A DNA stretch of 64,000 bases. It comes from Isoptericola halotolerans (GTDB lineage Bacteria > Actinomycetota > Actinomycetes > Actinomycetales > Cellulomonadaceae). A model generated the notes under the pieces. It made no database searches, was not told where the DNA came from, and saw only the letters and a list, made by a program, of their open reading frames with translations. Every line of letters starts with the position of its first letter. The stretch's first letter is position 1. The stretch lies in NCBI RefSeq assembly GCF_003003075.1, contig NZ_PVTX01000009.1, positions 167,228 through 231,227 of the forward strand. The letters are read 5' to 3'. Shown piece after piece: positions 21,120 through 31,054 of the stretch. The translations under genes and the position numbers were made by a program.

Positions 21120-22099
21120 GTGGGGAGGACGGCGCCCGCGCGCTCGACGTCCAGGTCGCCCGTCTCCCCCGCCCGCACGGCACGGCGTCCGAGCACGAGG
21201 TAGTACGCCAGGAAGGCCGCGAGCGCGAGCGCCCCGATGAGGATCTTGAGCCACCACGCCAGCCCGGAGCCGGTGACGAAGCCCTCGACGAGCCCGGACA
21301 GCGCGAGCGCCCCCACGAGCCCGACCGCGACCGTGATGAGCGCGCGCCCCTCGGCGGCGAGCGCGGTCGCCCGGGGCCGCGCCCCGGGGTCCACCCAGGC
21401 CCAGAACAGCCGCAGGCCGGCCGCACCGGCGACGAAGATGCTGGTCAGCTCGAGCAGACCGTGCGGGGTGATGAGCTGCAGGAAGAGCGTCAGCTCGCCG
21501 TACGCGGCCATCATGCCGCCGGTCGCCCCGACGCCGACGGCGTTCTGCAGCAGCACCCACACGGGCCACGCGCCCGTCACGCCGAACGCGATCATCTGGG
21601 CGGCGATCCACGCGTTGTTGGTCCACACCATCGCGGCGAACGAGGTCTGCGGGTCGTAGTAGGAGGCGAAGGCCTCGTCGACGTACTGCTCGCGCTGCGA
21701 GGGCGTGCCCATGGCCGCGAGCGCGTCGGGGTCGACGGCGACGCGTACCCCGGCGACCAGCGCCACCAGGAGGAAGCCGACGGTCACCCAGAACGTCCAC
21801 CACCGGATCCGGTACAGCGCAGCGGGAACGGTCACGGTGGCGTACCGGACGACGTCGGACCAGGCGGGCTCGTGCGCGCCCGCGATCCGCGTACGGGACC
21901 GGCTCAGGAGCTCGGAGAGCCGGGTGACCAGCACGGGGTCGGGCGCGGCCGAGCGCACGGTCGACAGGTGCGTGGCGACGGCCTGGTGGAGGCGGACCAG
22001 CTCGTCGGCCTCGGCGCCGTCGAGCCGGCGCTGCTTCGCGAGGCGGCCGAGGCGGTCCCACTCCGGGCGGTGCACGGCGGTGAAGGCATCCAGGTCCAC
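21110..22099 (-). CDS. SpoIIM family (stage II sporulation protein M-like) membrane protein
   Basis: A 329-residue protein with a helical cytosolic N-terminus (FTAVHRPEWDRLGRLAKQRRLDGAEADELVRLHQ) followed by the SpoIIM/DUF95 membrane domain with about five helices, containing NNAWIAAQMIAFGVTG and PHGLLELTSIFVAGAAGLR. In non-sporulating actinobacteria this family occurs beside RDD, MoxR and DUF58 genes and likely shares their envelope role. The frame is open upstream to 22690, but GTG 22099 opens the family-typical start VDLDAF. It is divergent from the RDD gene. Confidence 0.85.
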   Translation of the reverse strand: MDLDAFTAVHRPEWDRLGRLAKQRRLDGAEADELVRLHQAVATHLSTVRSAAPDPVLVTRLSELLSRSRTRIAGAHEPAWSDVVRYATVTVPAALYRIRWWTFWVTVGFLLVALVAGVRVAVDPDALAAMGTPSQREQYVDEAFASYYDPQTSFAAMVWTNNAWIAAQMIAFGVTGAWPVWVLLQNAVGVGATGGMMAAYGELTLFLQLITPHGLLELTSIFVAGAAGLRLFWAWVDPGARPRATALAAEGRALITVAVGLVGALALSGLVEGFVTGSGLAWWLKILIGALALAAFLAYYLVLGRRAVRAGETGDLDVERAGAVLPTAG

Positions 22100-22171
22100 G
22101 CCCGCTACCCTGCCACAGGAGGTCGCGTCGCGATGACGCCTCCACCGACGGACCGAGGAGACGGAGGCACG

Positions 22172-22993
22172 GTGCAGGACGGAATCCTCATCGGCGAGGG
22201 CGTGGTGCTGGACTCGCGCCCGGCATCGTTCGCGACGCGGGCGGTGGGCGCGCTGCTGGACGTGTTGGCGACGGTGACCCTGGGCTTCGTCACGCTGGTC
22301 GTGGTGCTGGGCACCACCCTCGACCGCCTCAGCGCCCAGTGGGGCAACACCCTGGTCATCGTCCTGCTGGTCACGTTCCTCGTCGCGCTGCCGGTCACGG
22401 TGGAGACCCTCAGCCGTGGGCGCTCGCTCGGCAAGCTCGCCACGGGGTTGCGCGTGGTGCGCGACGACGGCGGCCCGGTGCGCTTCCGGCACGCGCTCGT
22501 CCGGGCGCTGGTGGGCGTCTTCGAGCTGTGGCTCACCTTCGGCTCGGTCGCCGTGATCACGTCGCTGGCCAACGCACGGGGCAAGCGGCTCGGCGACCTG
22601 CTGGCGGGCACCTACTCCGTGCGGGTGCGCGGCGCCCGGGGATGGGAGCGGCCACTCGTCATGCCGCCGGACCTGGCCGCCTGGGCGCACAGCGCCGACA
22701 TCCGCCGGCTGCCGGACGGTCTGGCGCTGCGGGCCCGGCAGGTCCTCGACCGCGCTCCTCGCCTCGCTCCGTCCTCACGGGCGCGGCTCACGGACGAGCT
22801 CGCCGGTCAGGTAGAGGCCCACGTGGCTCCGGGGCCGCCGTCCGGCACCCCGCCCGAGGCGTTCCTGCACGCGGTGCTGCACGAACGCCGCGACCGCGAG
22901 CTGGTGCGCGGCCGGGCCGAGCGCGAGCGGGCCACGCACCAGGCCGAGGTGCTGCACCGCCTGCCGTACGGCGTCTCCGACCCGCGCGCCTGA
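22172..22993 (+). CDS. RDD family membrane protein
   Basis: A 273-residue protein with the RDD signature: RPASFATRAVGALLDVL (R and D in helix 1), a middle segment with RGRSLGKLATGLRVVRDDG, and three membrane helices. These are followed by a long charged C-terminal helix region (about 160-273). GTG 22172 has GGAGG five bases upstream and gives a short N-terminus before GEGVVLDSRPASF, as in relatives. ATG 22133 with AGGAGG ten bases upstream is an alternative. Some RDD proteins are cation/proton exchangers, but here the MoxR/DUF58/SpoIIM context suggests an envelope role. Confidence 0.8.
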   Translation: MQDGILIGEGVVLDSRPASFATRAVGALLDVLATVTLGFVTLVVVLGTTLDRLSAQWGNTLVIVLLVTFLVALPVTVETLSRGRSLGKLATGLRVVRDDGGPVRFRHALVRALVGVFELWLTFGSVAVITSLANARGKRLGDLLAGTYSVRVRGARGWERPLVMPPDLAAWAHSADIRRLPDGLALRARQVLDRAPRLAPSSRARLTDELAGQVEAHVAPGPPSGTPPEAFLHAVLHERRDRELVRGRAERERATHQAEVLHRLPYGVSDPRA

Positions 22994-23048
22994 ACCGCCC
23001 TGCGTCTCGCACCTGAAGACGGGCTGGGACCCTGCTCCGAGCTGCCCG

Positions 23049-23054
23049 TAGGGT
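23049..23054 (+). promoter_or_regulatory. Candidate leaderless -10 of the lipoprotein gene
   Basis: TAGGGT lies exactly six bases before the ATG at 23061, so transcription would begin at or next to the start codon. No Shine-Dalgarno sequence precedes that ATG, consistent with a leaderless mRNA. Confidence 0.5.
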
Positions 23055-23060
23055 GACGGC

Positions 23061-23483
23061 ATGCGATCCCCCCTTTCCCGGACCACCGCTCTGGCCGCCG
23101 CCGGTGTGCTCACCCTCTCGCTGGCCGCCTGCGGAGGCTCGGACGAGTCGGCGCAGGCGTTCTGCGACTCCTTCACCTCGGTGGACGACCTGACCTCGGA
23201 CCTGCAGGGCATCGACCCGAGCGACCCGGACGCCGCGATCGCGACGCTCGAGGACCTGACGGCGCAGGTGGAGGCGATCGAGGCACCCGAGGAGGTCGCG
23301 GACTCCTACGCCGTGGTCACCTCGGCGTTCCGCAGCTTCACCGACACGGTCTCCGCCGCGCTGGCCGACCCGGAGAACGCCGACCCTGCCGCACTCACCG
23401 AGGCGACGGGTTCCTTCACGAGCGAGGAGTTCTCCGGCGCGATCGCCGAGCTGGACGAGTTCTCCGCCGCCAACTGCTCCTGA
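23061..23483 (+). CDS. Small secreted lipoprotein of unknown function
   Basis: A 140-residue protein with a signal peptide and lipobox LAAC (Cys19-20 region, LSLAACGGSDES), then a small acidic helical domain with two further cysteines (FCDSF near the start, NCS at the end) that could form a disulfide. I do not recognise a named domain. No ribosome site is visible, and a TAGGGT hexamer six bases upstream suggests leaderless expression. It converges on an acyltransferase gene, and its terminator lies within that gene. Confidence 0.8.
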   Translation: MRSPLSRTTALAAAGVLTLSLAACGGSDESAQAFCDSFTSVDDLTSDLQGIDPSDPDAAIATLEDLTAQVEAIEAPEEVADSYAVVTSAFRSFTDTVSAALADPENADPAALTEATGSFTSEEFSGAIAELDEFSAANCS

Positions 23484-23502
23484 CCCGCGGCGCGCGAGCG
23501 CC

Positions 23503-24753
23503 TCACGACGCCCCGACCGGCTCCGTGCCGGTCGGGGCGTCCGTCGTCCCGGCACGGGACGCCTCGAACCGGCCGAACACCCGCACCAGTCCCGCCAGGA
23601 CCAGCAGACCGGCCCCGAACCACACCGGCCGGCTGGCCCACCAGTCCGCGCTCCACGCATCGGGCAGGCTCTGCCCGAACCCGAGGAGCACCATGCCCAC
23701 GACCGCGAACATCGCCGTGAGGTGCCACAGGTAGACGGTCATGGAGCGTTGCGCCAGCGGCCGGACCACGGTGCGGCCCGCTCCCTCGGCCCACCGGGCC
23801 AGCACCGGACGGGCCGCGAGCGCCAGGCACACCATCGCCACGGCGTGCAGCACCACGGGCGCGGTGGGCGGCGCGAGGTTGGAGATCTCGGCTCCCGGCA
23901 TCCCGATCAGGCTCACCGGGTACGGGCCGACGGCGATCAGCAGCGCGGCACCGGCGAGCGCGGTCAGCGCTCCCGTGACGAGCAGCGACCGACCGTTCGG
24001 CACGGCCCGGCGTCCGTCGCGGCGGTCTGTCGCGTAGGCGACGCCCGCGCCGAAGGGCACGGCCCACGCGAGGAGCACGTTGGCCCACGCCGGTCCGTCG
24101 ATTCCGGCGCCGAACCGCAGCGCGTCGACGGCGAGCGGCAGGGCCACGACGACGCCGGCCGCGCCCCACCGCCACCGGCGCCAGGCCCGCTGGAGCAGAG
24201 GGGCGAGAGCGACCAGGACCACCCACACGCCGAGGAACCACAGCGGCTGCGGCACCATCCGCGCCAGCCGCCGTACGGCGTCGTCGGGCACGCCGACGGC
24301 GAGCATCGCCACGACCGCCAGCGCCCACACGCCCAGCAGGACGACGACGGGACGTGCCGCGCCCAGCACGCTCCCGCCCAGGGCGCGCCACCAGCGGCCC
24401 GGGAGACCGAGCGTCCGCGAGCTGCGGTAGGCGGCCGCCGCGCCGGCGGCGAGGAAGAGCAGCGGCAGCGTCTGCAGCCAGGTCACCGTCCAGCCGGCAC
24501 CGTGGCCGAGGGCGTTGCCGACCCGCAGGGTGCTGCCGTCCCAGGTCGCCTCCACCATCAGCCAGTGCAGCGCGACGACGGCGACGATGCCGAGCGCACG
24601 GATCGCGTCGACGAACCCGTCACGCCCCTGCCGTGGGCCGGCCCGCCCGGCCGCGACGGGAGGGCTCGCCGGTGCCGGTGGGCGGTCCGGCTCGGACAGC
24701 GCCGATCGCCGGGGCGCCGGCTCCGCCGGCACGAGGGTCGTGGTCAGGGTCAT
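23503..24753 (-). CDS. Acyltransferase 3 family membrane protein
   Basis: A 416-residue protein with a 45-residue Pro/Ala-rich N-terminus, then the acyltransferase_3 domain beginning RDGFVDAIRALGIVAVVALHWL (the conserved R..R/H of the family) and about ten membrane helices. Members O-acetylate or O-acylate surface sugars. The ATG at 24753 has GGAG eight bases upstream. An in-frame ATG at 24813 is possible but lacks a ribosome site. It follows the response regulator gene by 93 bases on the same strand. Confidence 0.85.
   Translation of the reverse strand: MTLTTTLVPAEPAPRRSALSEPDRPPAPASPPVAAGRAGPRQGRDGFVDAIRALGIVAVVALHWLMVEATWDGSTLRVGNALGHGAGWTVTWLQTLPLLFLAAGAAAAYRSSRTLGLPGRWWRALGGSVLGAARPVVVLLGVWALAVVAMLAVGVPDDAVRRLARMVPQPLWFLGVWVVLVALAPLLQRAWRRWRWGAAGVVVALPLAVDALRFGAGIDGPAWANVLLAWAVPFGAGVAYATDRRDGRRAVPNGRSLLVTGALTALAGAALLIAVGPYPVSLIGMPGAEISNLAPPTAPVVLHAVAMVCLALAARPVLARWAEGAGRTVVRPLAQRSMTVYLWHLTAMFAVVGMVLLGFGQSLPDAWSADWWASRPVWFGAGLLVLAGLVRVFGRFEASRAGTTDAPTGTEPVGAS
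23508..23542 (+). terminator. Perfect 14-base hairpin inside the acyltransferase 3' end
   Basis: GACGCCCCGACCGG (23508-23521) pairs with CCGGTCGGGGCGTC (23529-23542) around a 7-base loop. It lies 25 bases after the lipoprotein stop but inside the last codons of the convergent acyltransferase gene, so the coding sequence doubles as a terminator. There is no U-tract. Confidence 0.65.
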
Positions 24754-24846
24754 GGCAGGCTCCGCAGGTCGGGGTCGTGGTGACCCCTCCAGCCTGTTGA
24801 CCTGCGACGACATGGACCATGGGTGGATCCCCCGGTCTGGGCGCGG

Positions 24847-25602
24847 TCAGCCCCCGAAAGAACCCGGGGGCTGTCCCTCCTCGGCTCCCTGCTCTCCGAC
24901 GCCGAGGTGCCGCAGCACGGCGAGCACCCGGCGGTGGTCAGCCGCGTCCTGTGGCAGGTCGAACTTGGCGAAGATCGACGCGACGTTCTTCTCCACCGCT
25001 CCGTAGGACAGGAAGAGCAGCTCCGCGATCGCGCCGTTGGACCGCCCCTGAGCCATCAGGTCGAGCACCTCCCGCTCGCGCCCGGTGAGCCGGGACAGAC
25101 CGTCGTCGCCGTGCGAGGCGCCCATGAGCTGGGACACCACCTCGGGGTCCAGCACGGTCTGGCCGTCCGCGAGGCGCACCAGGGCGTCCAGGAAGTCGCC
25201 CACGTCCGCGACCCGGTCCTTGAGCAGGTACCCCACCCCGCGCGAGCTCCCCGCCAGGAGGCGCCCGGCGTAGCGGGTCTCGACGTACTGGCTGAAGAGC
25301 AGCACGCCGAGGTCCGGGTGGTCCTCGCGGAGGGCCAGCGCGGTCCGCAGGCCCTCGTCCGTGAAGGTGGGTGGCATGCGGATGTCCACCACGACGACGT
25401 CGGGCAGCTCGCCCGCGGCGTGCCGCAGCGCGATCTCCCGCTCGAGGGCGACGCCGTCGGCCACCGCGGCGACGACGGTGTGGCCCCGGCGCTCGACCAG
25501 GGCGGCGAGGCCGTCCCGCAGGACGGCGGAGTCCTCGGCGATCGCCACGCGCAGGTGCCTGCCCGTGGCCGCCCCGCGGCGGGAGCCCGGTGCGGGGCTC
25601 AT
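24847..25602 (-). CDS. NarL/LuxR-type response regulator
   Basis: A 251-residue protein with a receiver domain (acidic E23-D24, phospho-acceptor D73 in VVVDIRMPP, K in LLKDRV) and a LuxR helix-turn-helix (LTGREREVLDLMAQGRSN...VEKNVASIF). The ATG overlaps the kinase stop as ATGA, so the pair is cotranslated. The C-terminal tail (GAEEGQPPGSFGG) is encoded by a terminator-like hairpin. The target is unknown; the acyltransferase 93 bases downstream is a candidate by position only. Confidence 0.93.
   Translation of the reverse strand: MSPAPGSRRGAATGRHLRVAIAEDSAVLRDGLAALVERRGHTVVAAVADGVALEREIALRHAAGELPDVVVVDIRMPPTFTDEGLRTALALREDHPDLGVLLFSQYVETRYAGRLLAGSSRGVGYLLKDRVADVGDFLDALVRLADGQTVLDPEVVSQLMGASHGDDGLSRLTGREREVLDLMAQGRSNGAIAELLFLSYGAVEKNVASIFAKFDLPQDAADHRRVLAVLRHLGVGEQGAEEGQPPGSFGG
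24848..24873 (-). terminator. Hairpin overlapping the response regulator stop
   Basis: CAGCCCCCG (24848-24856) pairs with CGGGGGCTG (24865-24873) around an 8-base loop. The stem includes two bases of the stop codon of the response regulator gene. It could separate the two-component operon from the downstream acyltransferase gene. There is no U-tract. Confidence 0.5.
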
Positions 25603-26972
25603 GGGCGCGGCCGGGTGACCGGCGTCGCCGGACGGGTCTGGGTGGGTAGCAGCACGGTGACCACCGTAGGTCCGCCGGCCGGGCTCGACAGGTCGAGCGT
25701 GCCGTCCACGGCGCGCACGCGGTCGACCAGGCCCGCCAGCCCGGTGCGGTGCCCGCTGCCGTCCGGGGCGACGACGGCGGCGCCACCCCGGCCGTCGTCG
25801 CGCACCCGCACACGCAGGCCGTCGGCCGTCCGCTGGACCAGTACGTAGGCGCCCGAGGCGTCGGCGTGCTTGACGACGTTGGTGAGCAGCTCCGCGACCG
25901 TGTAGTACGCGATGGACTCCACCGCCGGGGCGAGCCGTCCGCCTGCCTCCACGACGGGGTCGACGTCCACGGTCACCGGCACGGGCGCTCGGGCACCGAG
26001 CGTCTCCAGGGCGACCGCCAGGCCGCTGTCCAGGGCGGGCGGGTGGATGCCGCGGGCGATCTCGCGCAGCTCGGCCAGCGCCTCCTTGGTGGAGTCGTGG
26101 GCGGTGCCGACCAGGTTGCCGGCCAGCGCGACGTCGTCGGCGTCGTTGCCCGCCGCGAGCAGGTCGCGCGCCTCACCGAGCTGCATCGCCACCGCGACGA
26201 GCCGGGCCTGCGTGCCGTCGTGCAGGTCCCGTTCGATGCGACGCAGACGGTCGTCGGCGTCCTCGACCACGCCCGCCCGGGTCCGCTCCAGCTCGGCGAC
26301 GCGCACGCTCGCGCGGGTGGGCCCGAGCAGCGCGCCCGCCAGCAGGCGGAAGAGCGCGACGAACGGCGCCTGGGCCAGGGGCCAGAGAAAGAGGAGCACC
26401 AGGCCCGCGGCCACGAGGAGCGTGTGGCGGGCCGGGCTGTCGGCGAACCAGTACCAGTCCCCCGCGACGATCGACAAGCCGCGGTGCGTCGTCCCGTCGG
26501 GGGCCTCCTGCAGCGGGAGGAACCGCGACCACACCCAGTGGGTCATCGCTCCCAGGGCGACCGCCAGGAACACGGTGGAGACCACGAACGACACGATCGC
26601 CAGGGGGAACGTCGCCGCCATGTACAGGATCGCCCGCCAGCCGGCACCGTCGCCGATCGTCCCGCCCAGCCGGCGCCAGAACCCGCGCCGGGTCCGCCGA
26701 GGCACCGGCTCGGCGATCTCGACACTCAGCAGGCGCCGTGACAACCGCCGGTACGCACCGCCCCAGCCGCGCCCGCCGAGCACGAGCGCGCCCGCGACGA
26801 ACAGCCCGACCACGGTCACCGTGAGACCGACCGTGAGCACGGTGGTGAGGACCGCATAGGCGAACGCGAACGGAGCGAGCAGCAGCGCGACCCACAGGAA
26901 GCCGTAGGCCCGCCAGGTACGTCGCGCGAAGGGCGCCTCGAGGAATCCGGGCGCAGGCGTGAGGGCGGTCAT
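25599..26972 (-). CDS. Sensor histidine kinase (HisKA_3, NarL-system partner)
   Basis: A 457-residue protein. The N-terminal region has four to six membrane helices in the arrangement of the actinobacterial 'sensor' domain (FLEAPFARRTWRAYGFLWVALLL; a YMAATFPLAIVSFVVSTVFLAV helix). HisKA_3 follows with ERDLHDGTQARL (phospho-acceptor His251), then HATPase_c (ELLTNVVKHA, DDGRGG, GLAGLVDRV). ATG 26972 with AGGA nine bases upstream is preferred to ATG 26981. The signal is probably membrane or envelope stress, by analogy with LiaS/VraS-like kinases. Confidence 0.9.
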   Translation of the reverse strand: MTALTPAPGFLEAPFARRTWRAYGFLWVALLLAPFAFAYAVLTTVLTVGLTVTVVGLFVAGALVLGGRGWGGAYRRLSRRLLSVEIAEPVPRRTRRGFWRRLGGTIGDGAGWRAILYMAATFPLAIVSFVVSTVFLAVALGAMTHWVWSRFLPLQEAPDGTTHRGLSIVAGDWYWFADSPARHTLLVAAGLVLLFLWPLAQAPFVALFRLLAGALLGPTRASVRVAELERTRAGVVEDADDRLRRIERDLHDGTQARLVAVAMQLGEARDLLAAGNDADDVALAGNLVGTAHDSTKEALAELREIARGIHPPALDSGLAVALETLGARAPVPVTVDVDPVVEAGGRLAPAVESIAYYTVAELLTNVVKHADASGAYVLVQRTADGLRVRVRDDGRGGAAVVAPDGSGHRTGLAGLVDRVRAVDGTLDLSSPAGGPTVVTVLLPTQTRPATPVTRPRP

Positions 26973-27151
26973 GGTGACCATCCTGGCGGGTGCCGGGTCG
27001 CCCGCCCAGGGTGCGGGCCGCCGTCGGGCACGGGGGTTGTCCCCCGTACCCGCCGGCGCCGGCGTGACCGGTGCCGAGTGCCAAGGTCCGGACCGCTATG
27101 GGACGTCAATGCGGCGGGAACCTCGACACTCGGCGTCGCGGCCGGGGACGG

Positions 27152-28711
<1,560 letters not shown>

Positions 28712-28787
28712 GGGTGCCTCCTGGGGACGTCGTCGATGCTGTCGCGCGCTGGGGGCTCCCGTCGGCGCAGTGGGCGCACCACGCAGG

Positions 28788-28822
28788 GCGCCCACGCACC
28801 AGGGTAGTAGGTGCGTGGGCGC
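28788..28822 (-). terminator. Perfect 13-base hairpin between the sunset-domain gene and ahcY
   Basis: GCGCCCACGCACC (28788-28800) pairs with GGTGCGTGGGCGC (28810-28822) around a 9-base loop. It begins 33 bases after the stop of the minus-strand secreted protein gene and lies 77 bases before the ahcY ATG. The simplest reading is a U-less terminator for the former. A TACCCT in the loop could alternatively be a -10 for ahcY. Confidence 0.6.
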
Positions 28823-28854
28823 GCGGCCGGGCCGCCTCAGCGGGCCGTGGTGGG

Positions 28855-29484
28855 TCAGCCGTTCCGGGAGGCCCGGTAGCCGGCGTTGCGCGCGGCGGAC
28901 TCGGTGGTGAAGCACTCCTCGGGGCTGGTGATCTCGTAGTACCGACCGCCCGGCACGTGGTAGATGCCGGACTGGTTGCCCTTGATGGGCGCCCAGCGCG
29001 GGCAGTCCCACTTGCTCACCGGAGACGTGCGCGATGGCCGCTTGCCCTGCCGCACCACGAGCTGCTGGGACAGCTTCTTGGTCTTCTTCGGCCCGTACAC
29101 CTTGATCGTGCCGCGGGCGGTCGACTTCACGGTGTAGCGCTGGAACGTGACCTTGGTGGTCACCCGGTAGGTACCCGGCTTCAGCGAGACCTTCTTCTTG
29201 TTCTTCGCGATCGTCGTGCCCGACTTCTTGACGGTGAGGGTCTTGGACCGGATCGTGACCGTGCCGGACTTCGTGACCCGCGGCTTGATCGTGGCCTTGC
29301 CCCCGTACGGGGCGGTCTTCGTCGGGATCTTCTTGATCACGACCTTCGCCGGTGCCGTCGCCGTGCGGATGACGGACTGGACCGACGTCGCCGGGGTGGG
29401 GGCCGCCGCGGCGGCACTGGTGGCGACCGCGGAGCCGCTGGCCAGCAGCGCGCCGACCGCGATCGACGCGAGGATCTTGCGCAT
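28855..29484 (-). CDS. Secreted cationic protein with C-terminal sunset domain
   Basis: A 209-residue protein with a signal peptide ([21 protein letters not shown], cleavage near AAAAA). A strongly basic, Lys/Thr/Val-rich beta-repeat region follows (residues 40-135; about 25 Lys) with recurring KSGTx[14 protein letters not shown] strands. The C-terminal domain has the pattern [36 protein letters not shown], as in sunset-domain proteins, with two conserved Cys that may form a disulfide. The function of that domain is unknown; it is also found at the end of secreted nucleases. Wall or anionic-polymer binding is plausible from the charge. Confidence 0.8.
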   Translation of the reverse strand: MRKILASIAVGALLASGSAVATSAAAAAPTPATSVQSVIRTATAPAKVVIKKIPTKTAPYGGKATIKPRVTKSGTVTIRSKTLTVKKSGTTIAKNKKKVSLKPGTYRVTTKVTFQRYTVKSTARGTIKVYGPKKTKKLSQQLVVRQGKRPSRTSPVSKWDCPRWAPIKGNQSGIYHVPGGRYYEITSPEECFTTESAARNAGYRASRNG

Positions 29485-29692
29485 GGGTGGTCTTCTTTCG
29501 CAGGCCGGGTGAGAGCGCCCACCGCGACTCCGGCGTCACGTCACCGTCGCGGTGTCCCTGCAGGTCACGGCGCCGGTTCGGGCGTGGGCCGATGTTATGC
29601 CACGGCAACCGCCGATGGCGCCCCGGACAACGTTTTTCACCCGCCCACCGGAGCATGCTTGCCTCGGGCTCGAATGTTATCGATTCGTGATC

Positions 29693-29698
29693 TAAGGT
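29693..29698 (+). promoter_or_regulatory. Candidate leaderless -10 of the 29706 acyltransferase
   Basis: TAAGGT ends seven bases before the ATG at 29706, and no Shine-Dalgarno sequence lies between. The preceding 60 bases are unusually AT-rich and include CGAAT...ATTCG (29671-29687) as a small inverted repeat at the -35 position. Confidence 0.5.
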
Positions 29699-29705
29699 CG
29701 ATCAG

Positions 29706-30935
29706 ATGACCTCGACGCCCCAGACGACACAGACGGCGCAGCGCAAGCACCTGCTGGACGTGCTCCGGTTCGGTGCGGCGTTCGCCGTCGTCGTCTACCA
29801 CTTCACGGCCACCCCGACGGCGAGCCAGTACTGGGGCACCGACGTCTCGACGCTCTTCGAGGGCCTGAACCAGGTCTCCCGCTACGGCTGGCTGGCGGTC
29901 GAGGCGTTCTTCGTCATCAGCGGCCTCGCGATCCTGTGGTCCGGCCAGGGCCGCACCCTGGCGCAGTTCACCGGTTCGCGCGTGGGGCGCCTCTACCCGG
30001 CCCTGTGGGCCTGCGTGCTGGCGACCGCCGTCCTGCAGGCGTTCTGGTCGGGCGGCCGGGAGCTCAGCCTGGGCGACACCCTGCTCAACCTCACGATGGC
30101 GCCCGACCTCTTCGGGGCCGAGCTCTCCCAGGTCGTCTACTGGACGCTCCTCGTGGAGCTCAAGTTCTACGTCCTGGTCGGGCTGCTGATGCTCCTCGGC
30201 CCCCTCACCCGGGCACGCGCGCTCACCCTCGCGCTCGCGTGGCCCGCGGCCGGGATGCTGGTCCGGGGCTTCGGCTACCCGGAGGTCGCGGAGCACCTCG
30301 TCGTGCGCCACTCCGTCTACTTCGGCATCGGCATGGTCCTGTTCCTGCTCTGGCAGGACCTCGCGGCACACCGCGACCAGGTCGTGCCCGACGGCGGCAC
30401 GCGCCGCGCGGTGGTCGTCGACCTCGCCGCGCTCGCACTCCTGCTCGGGCTCTCCGTGGACCGCGTCATGACGTCCGCGGACCAGGCGAGCAGCCTGCAG
30501 GGAGTGCCCGTGCACGCCGGTGTCGCCGTCCTGGTGCTGTTCGCCGTCGTCGGCGCCGTCTGGCTCGCCGTCCAGCCGTGGGCCACGGTCCGCAACCGGT
30601 ACCTGGCCGGGCTGTGCCTCCTGGCGGGCGCGCTCACGTACCCCCTGTACCTGGTGCACACGCAGTTCGGGTGGGCGGTCACCGAGGTGCTGGCCGAGCG
30701 CGGCGTCGGCGCGCGGACCGCGCTCGTGGCGGCGACCGCGGTGTCGCTGCTGCTCGCCGCGGCCATCTACTACGCCGTGGAGAAGCCTTGCTCGGCACCG
30801 TTGCGCCGGGCGGTCACCCGCGCACTGGCCCCGGACCCCTCCCGTCGCGCCCTCGCGCCGGCCGTGCACGACGGCGGCACCCACCACGCGCGCGAGGCGA
30901 TCGCCCAGGTGCAGCAGTCCCGGGTGGCCGCCTGA
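29706..30935 (+). CDS. OafA/YrhL-type acyltransferase
   Basis: A 409-residue acyltransferase_3 protein. It opens with HLLDVLRFGAAFAVVVYHF (family motif with conserved R and H), has a second signature GWLAVEAFFVISGLAI and RVGRLYPALW, about ten membrane helices and a short basic tail. It probably transfers an acyl group to a surface glycan or lipid; the acceptor is unknown. The start has no ribosome site, and a TAAGGT hexamer seven bases upstream suggests a leaderless mRNA. It ends at a strong bidirectional hairpin shared with proX. Confidence 0.85.
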   Translation: MTSTPQTTQTAQRKHLLDVLRFGAAFAVVVYHFTATPTASQYWGTDVSTLFEGLNQVSRYGWLAVEAFFVISGLAILWSGQGRTLAQFTGSRVGRLYPALWACVLATAVLQAFWSGGRELSLGDTLLNLTMAPDLFGAELSQVVYWTLLVELKFYVLVGLLMLLGPLTRARALTLALAWPAAGMLVRGFGYPEVAEHLVVRHSVYFGIGMVLFLLWQDLAAHRDQVVPDGGTRRAVVVDLAALALLLGLSVDRVMTSADQASSLQGVPVHAGVAVLVLFAVVGAVWLAVQPWATVRNRYLAGLCLLAGALTYPLYLVHTQFGWAVTEVLAERGVGARTALVAATAVSLLLAAAIYYAVEKPCSAPLRRAVTRALAPDPSRRALAPAVHDGGTHHAREAIAQVQQSRVAA

Positions 30936-30964
30936 CCTCGTTCGCCGTGACGAGCCCGGGAACG

Positions 30965-31006
30965 ACGGAGCGCCCCCGCCGGACAGGTCCGGTGGGGGCG
31001 CTCCGT
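30965..31006. terminator. 20-base-pair bidirectional hairpin
   Basis: ACGGAGCGCCCCC at 30965-30977 pairs with GGGGGCGCTCCGT at 30994-31006; the inner CCGGAC/GTCCGG and a G-T pair complete an almost uninterrupted stem with a two-base tip. It lies between the acyltransferase stop (30935) and the proX stop (31055), so it can end both convergent transcripts. Confidence 0.8.
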
Positions 31007-31054
31007 GCTGCGGGAGGCTGTGCCGCCGTGCAGCGATGCGTCAGGCGGTGACGA

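Noticed and set aside
27073..27134. GCCGAGTG...CACTCGGC inverted repeat downstream of ahcY
   Set aside because: The 8-base arms are 46 bases apart with no supporting inner pairing, so it is too weak to call a terminator or operator.
28712..28860. Possible SAH riboswitch upstream of ahcY
   Set aside because: I looked for the conserved core in the leader and found only the simple 13-base hairpin, which fits a terminator of the preceding gene better.
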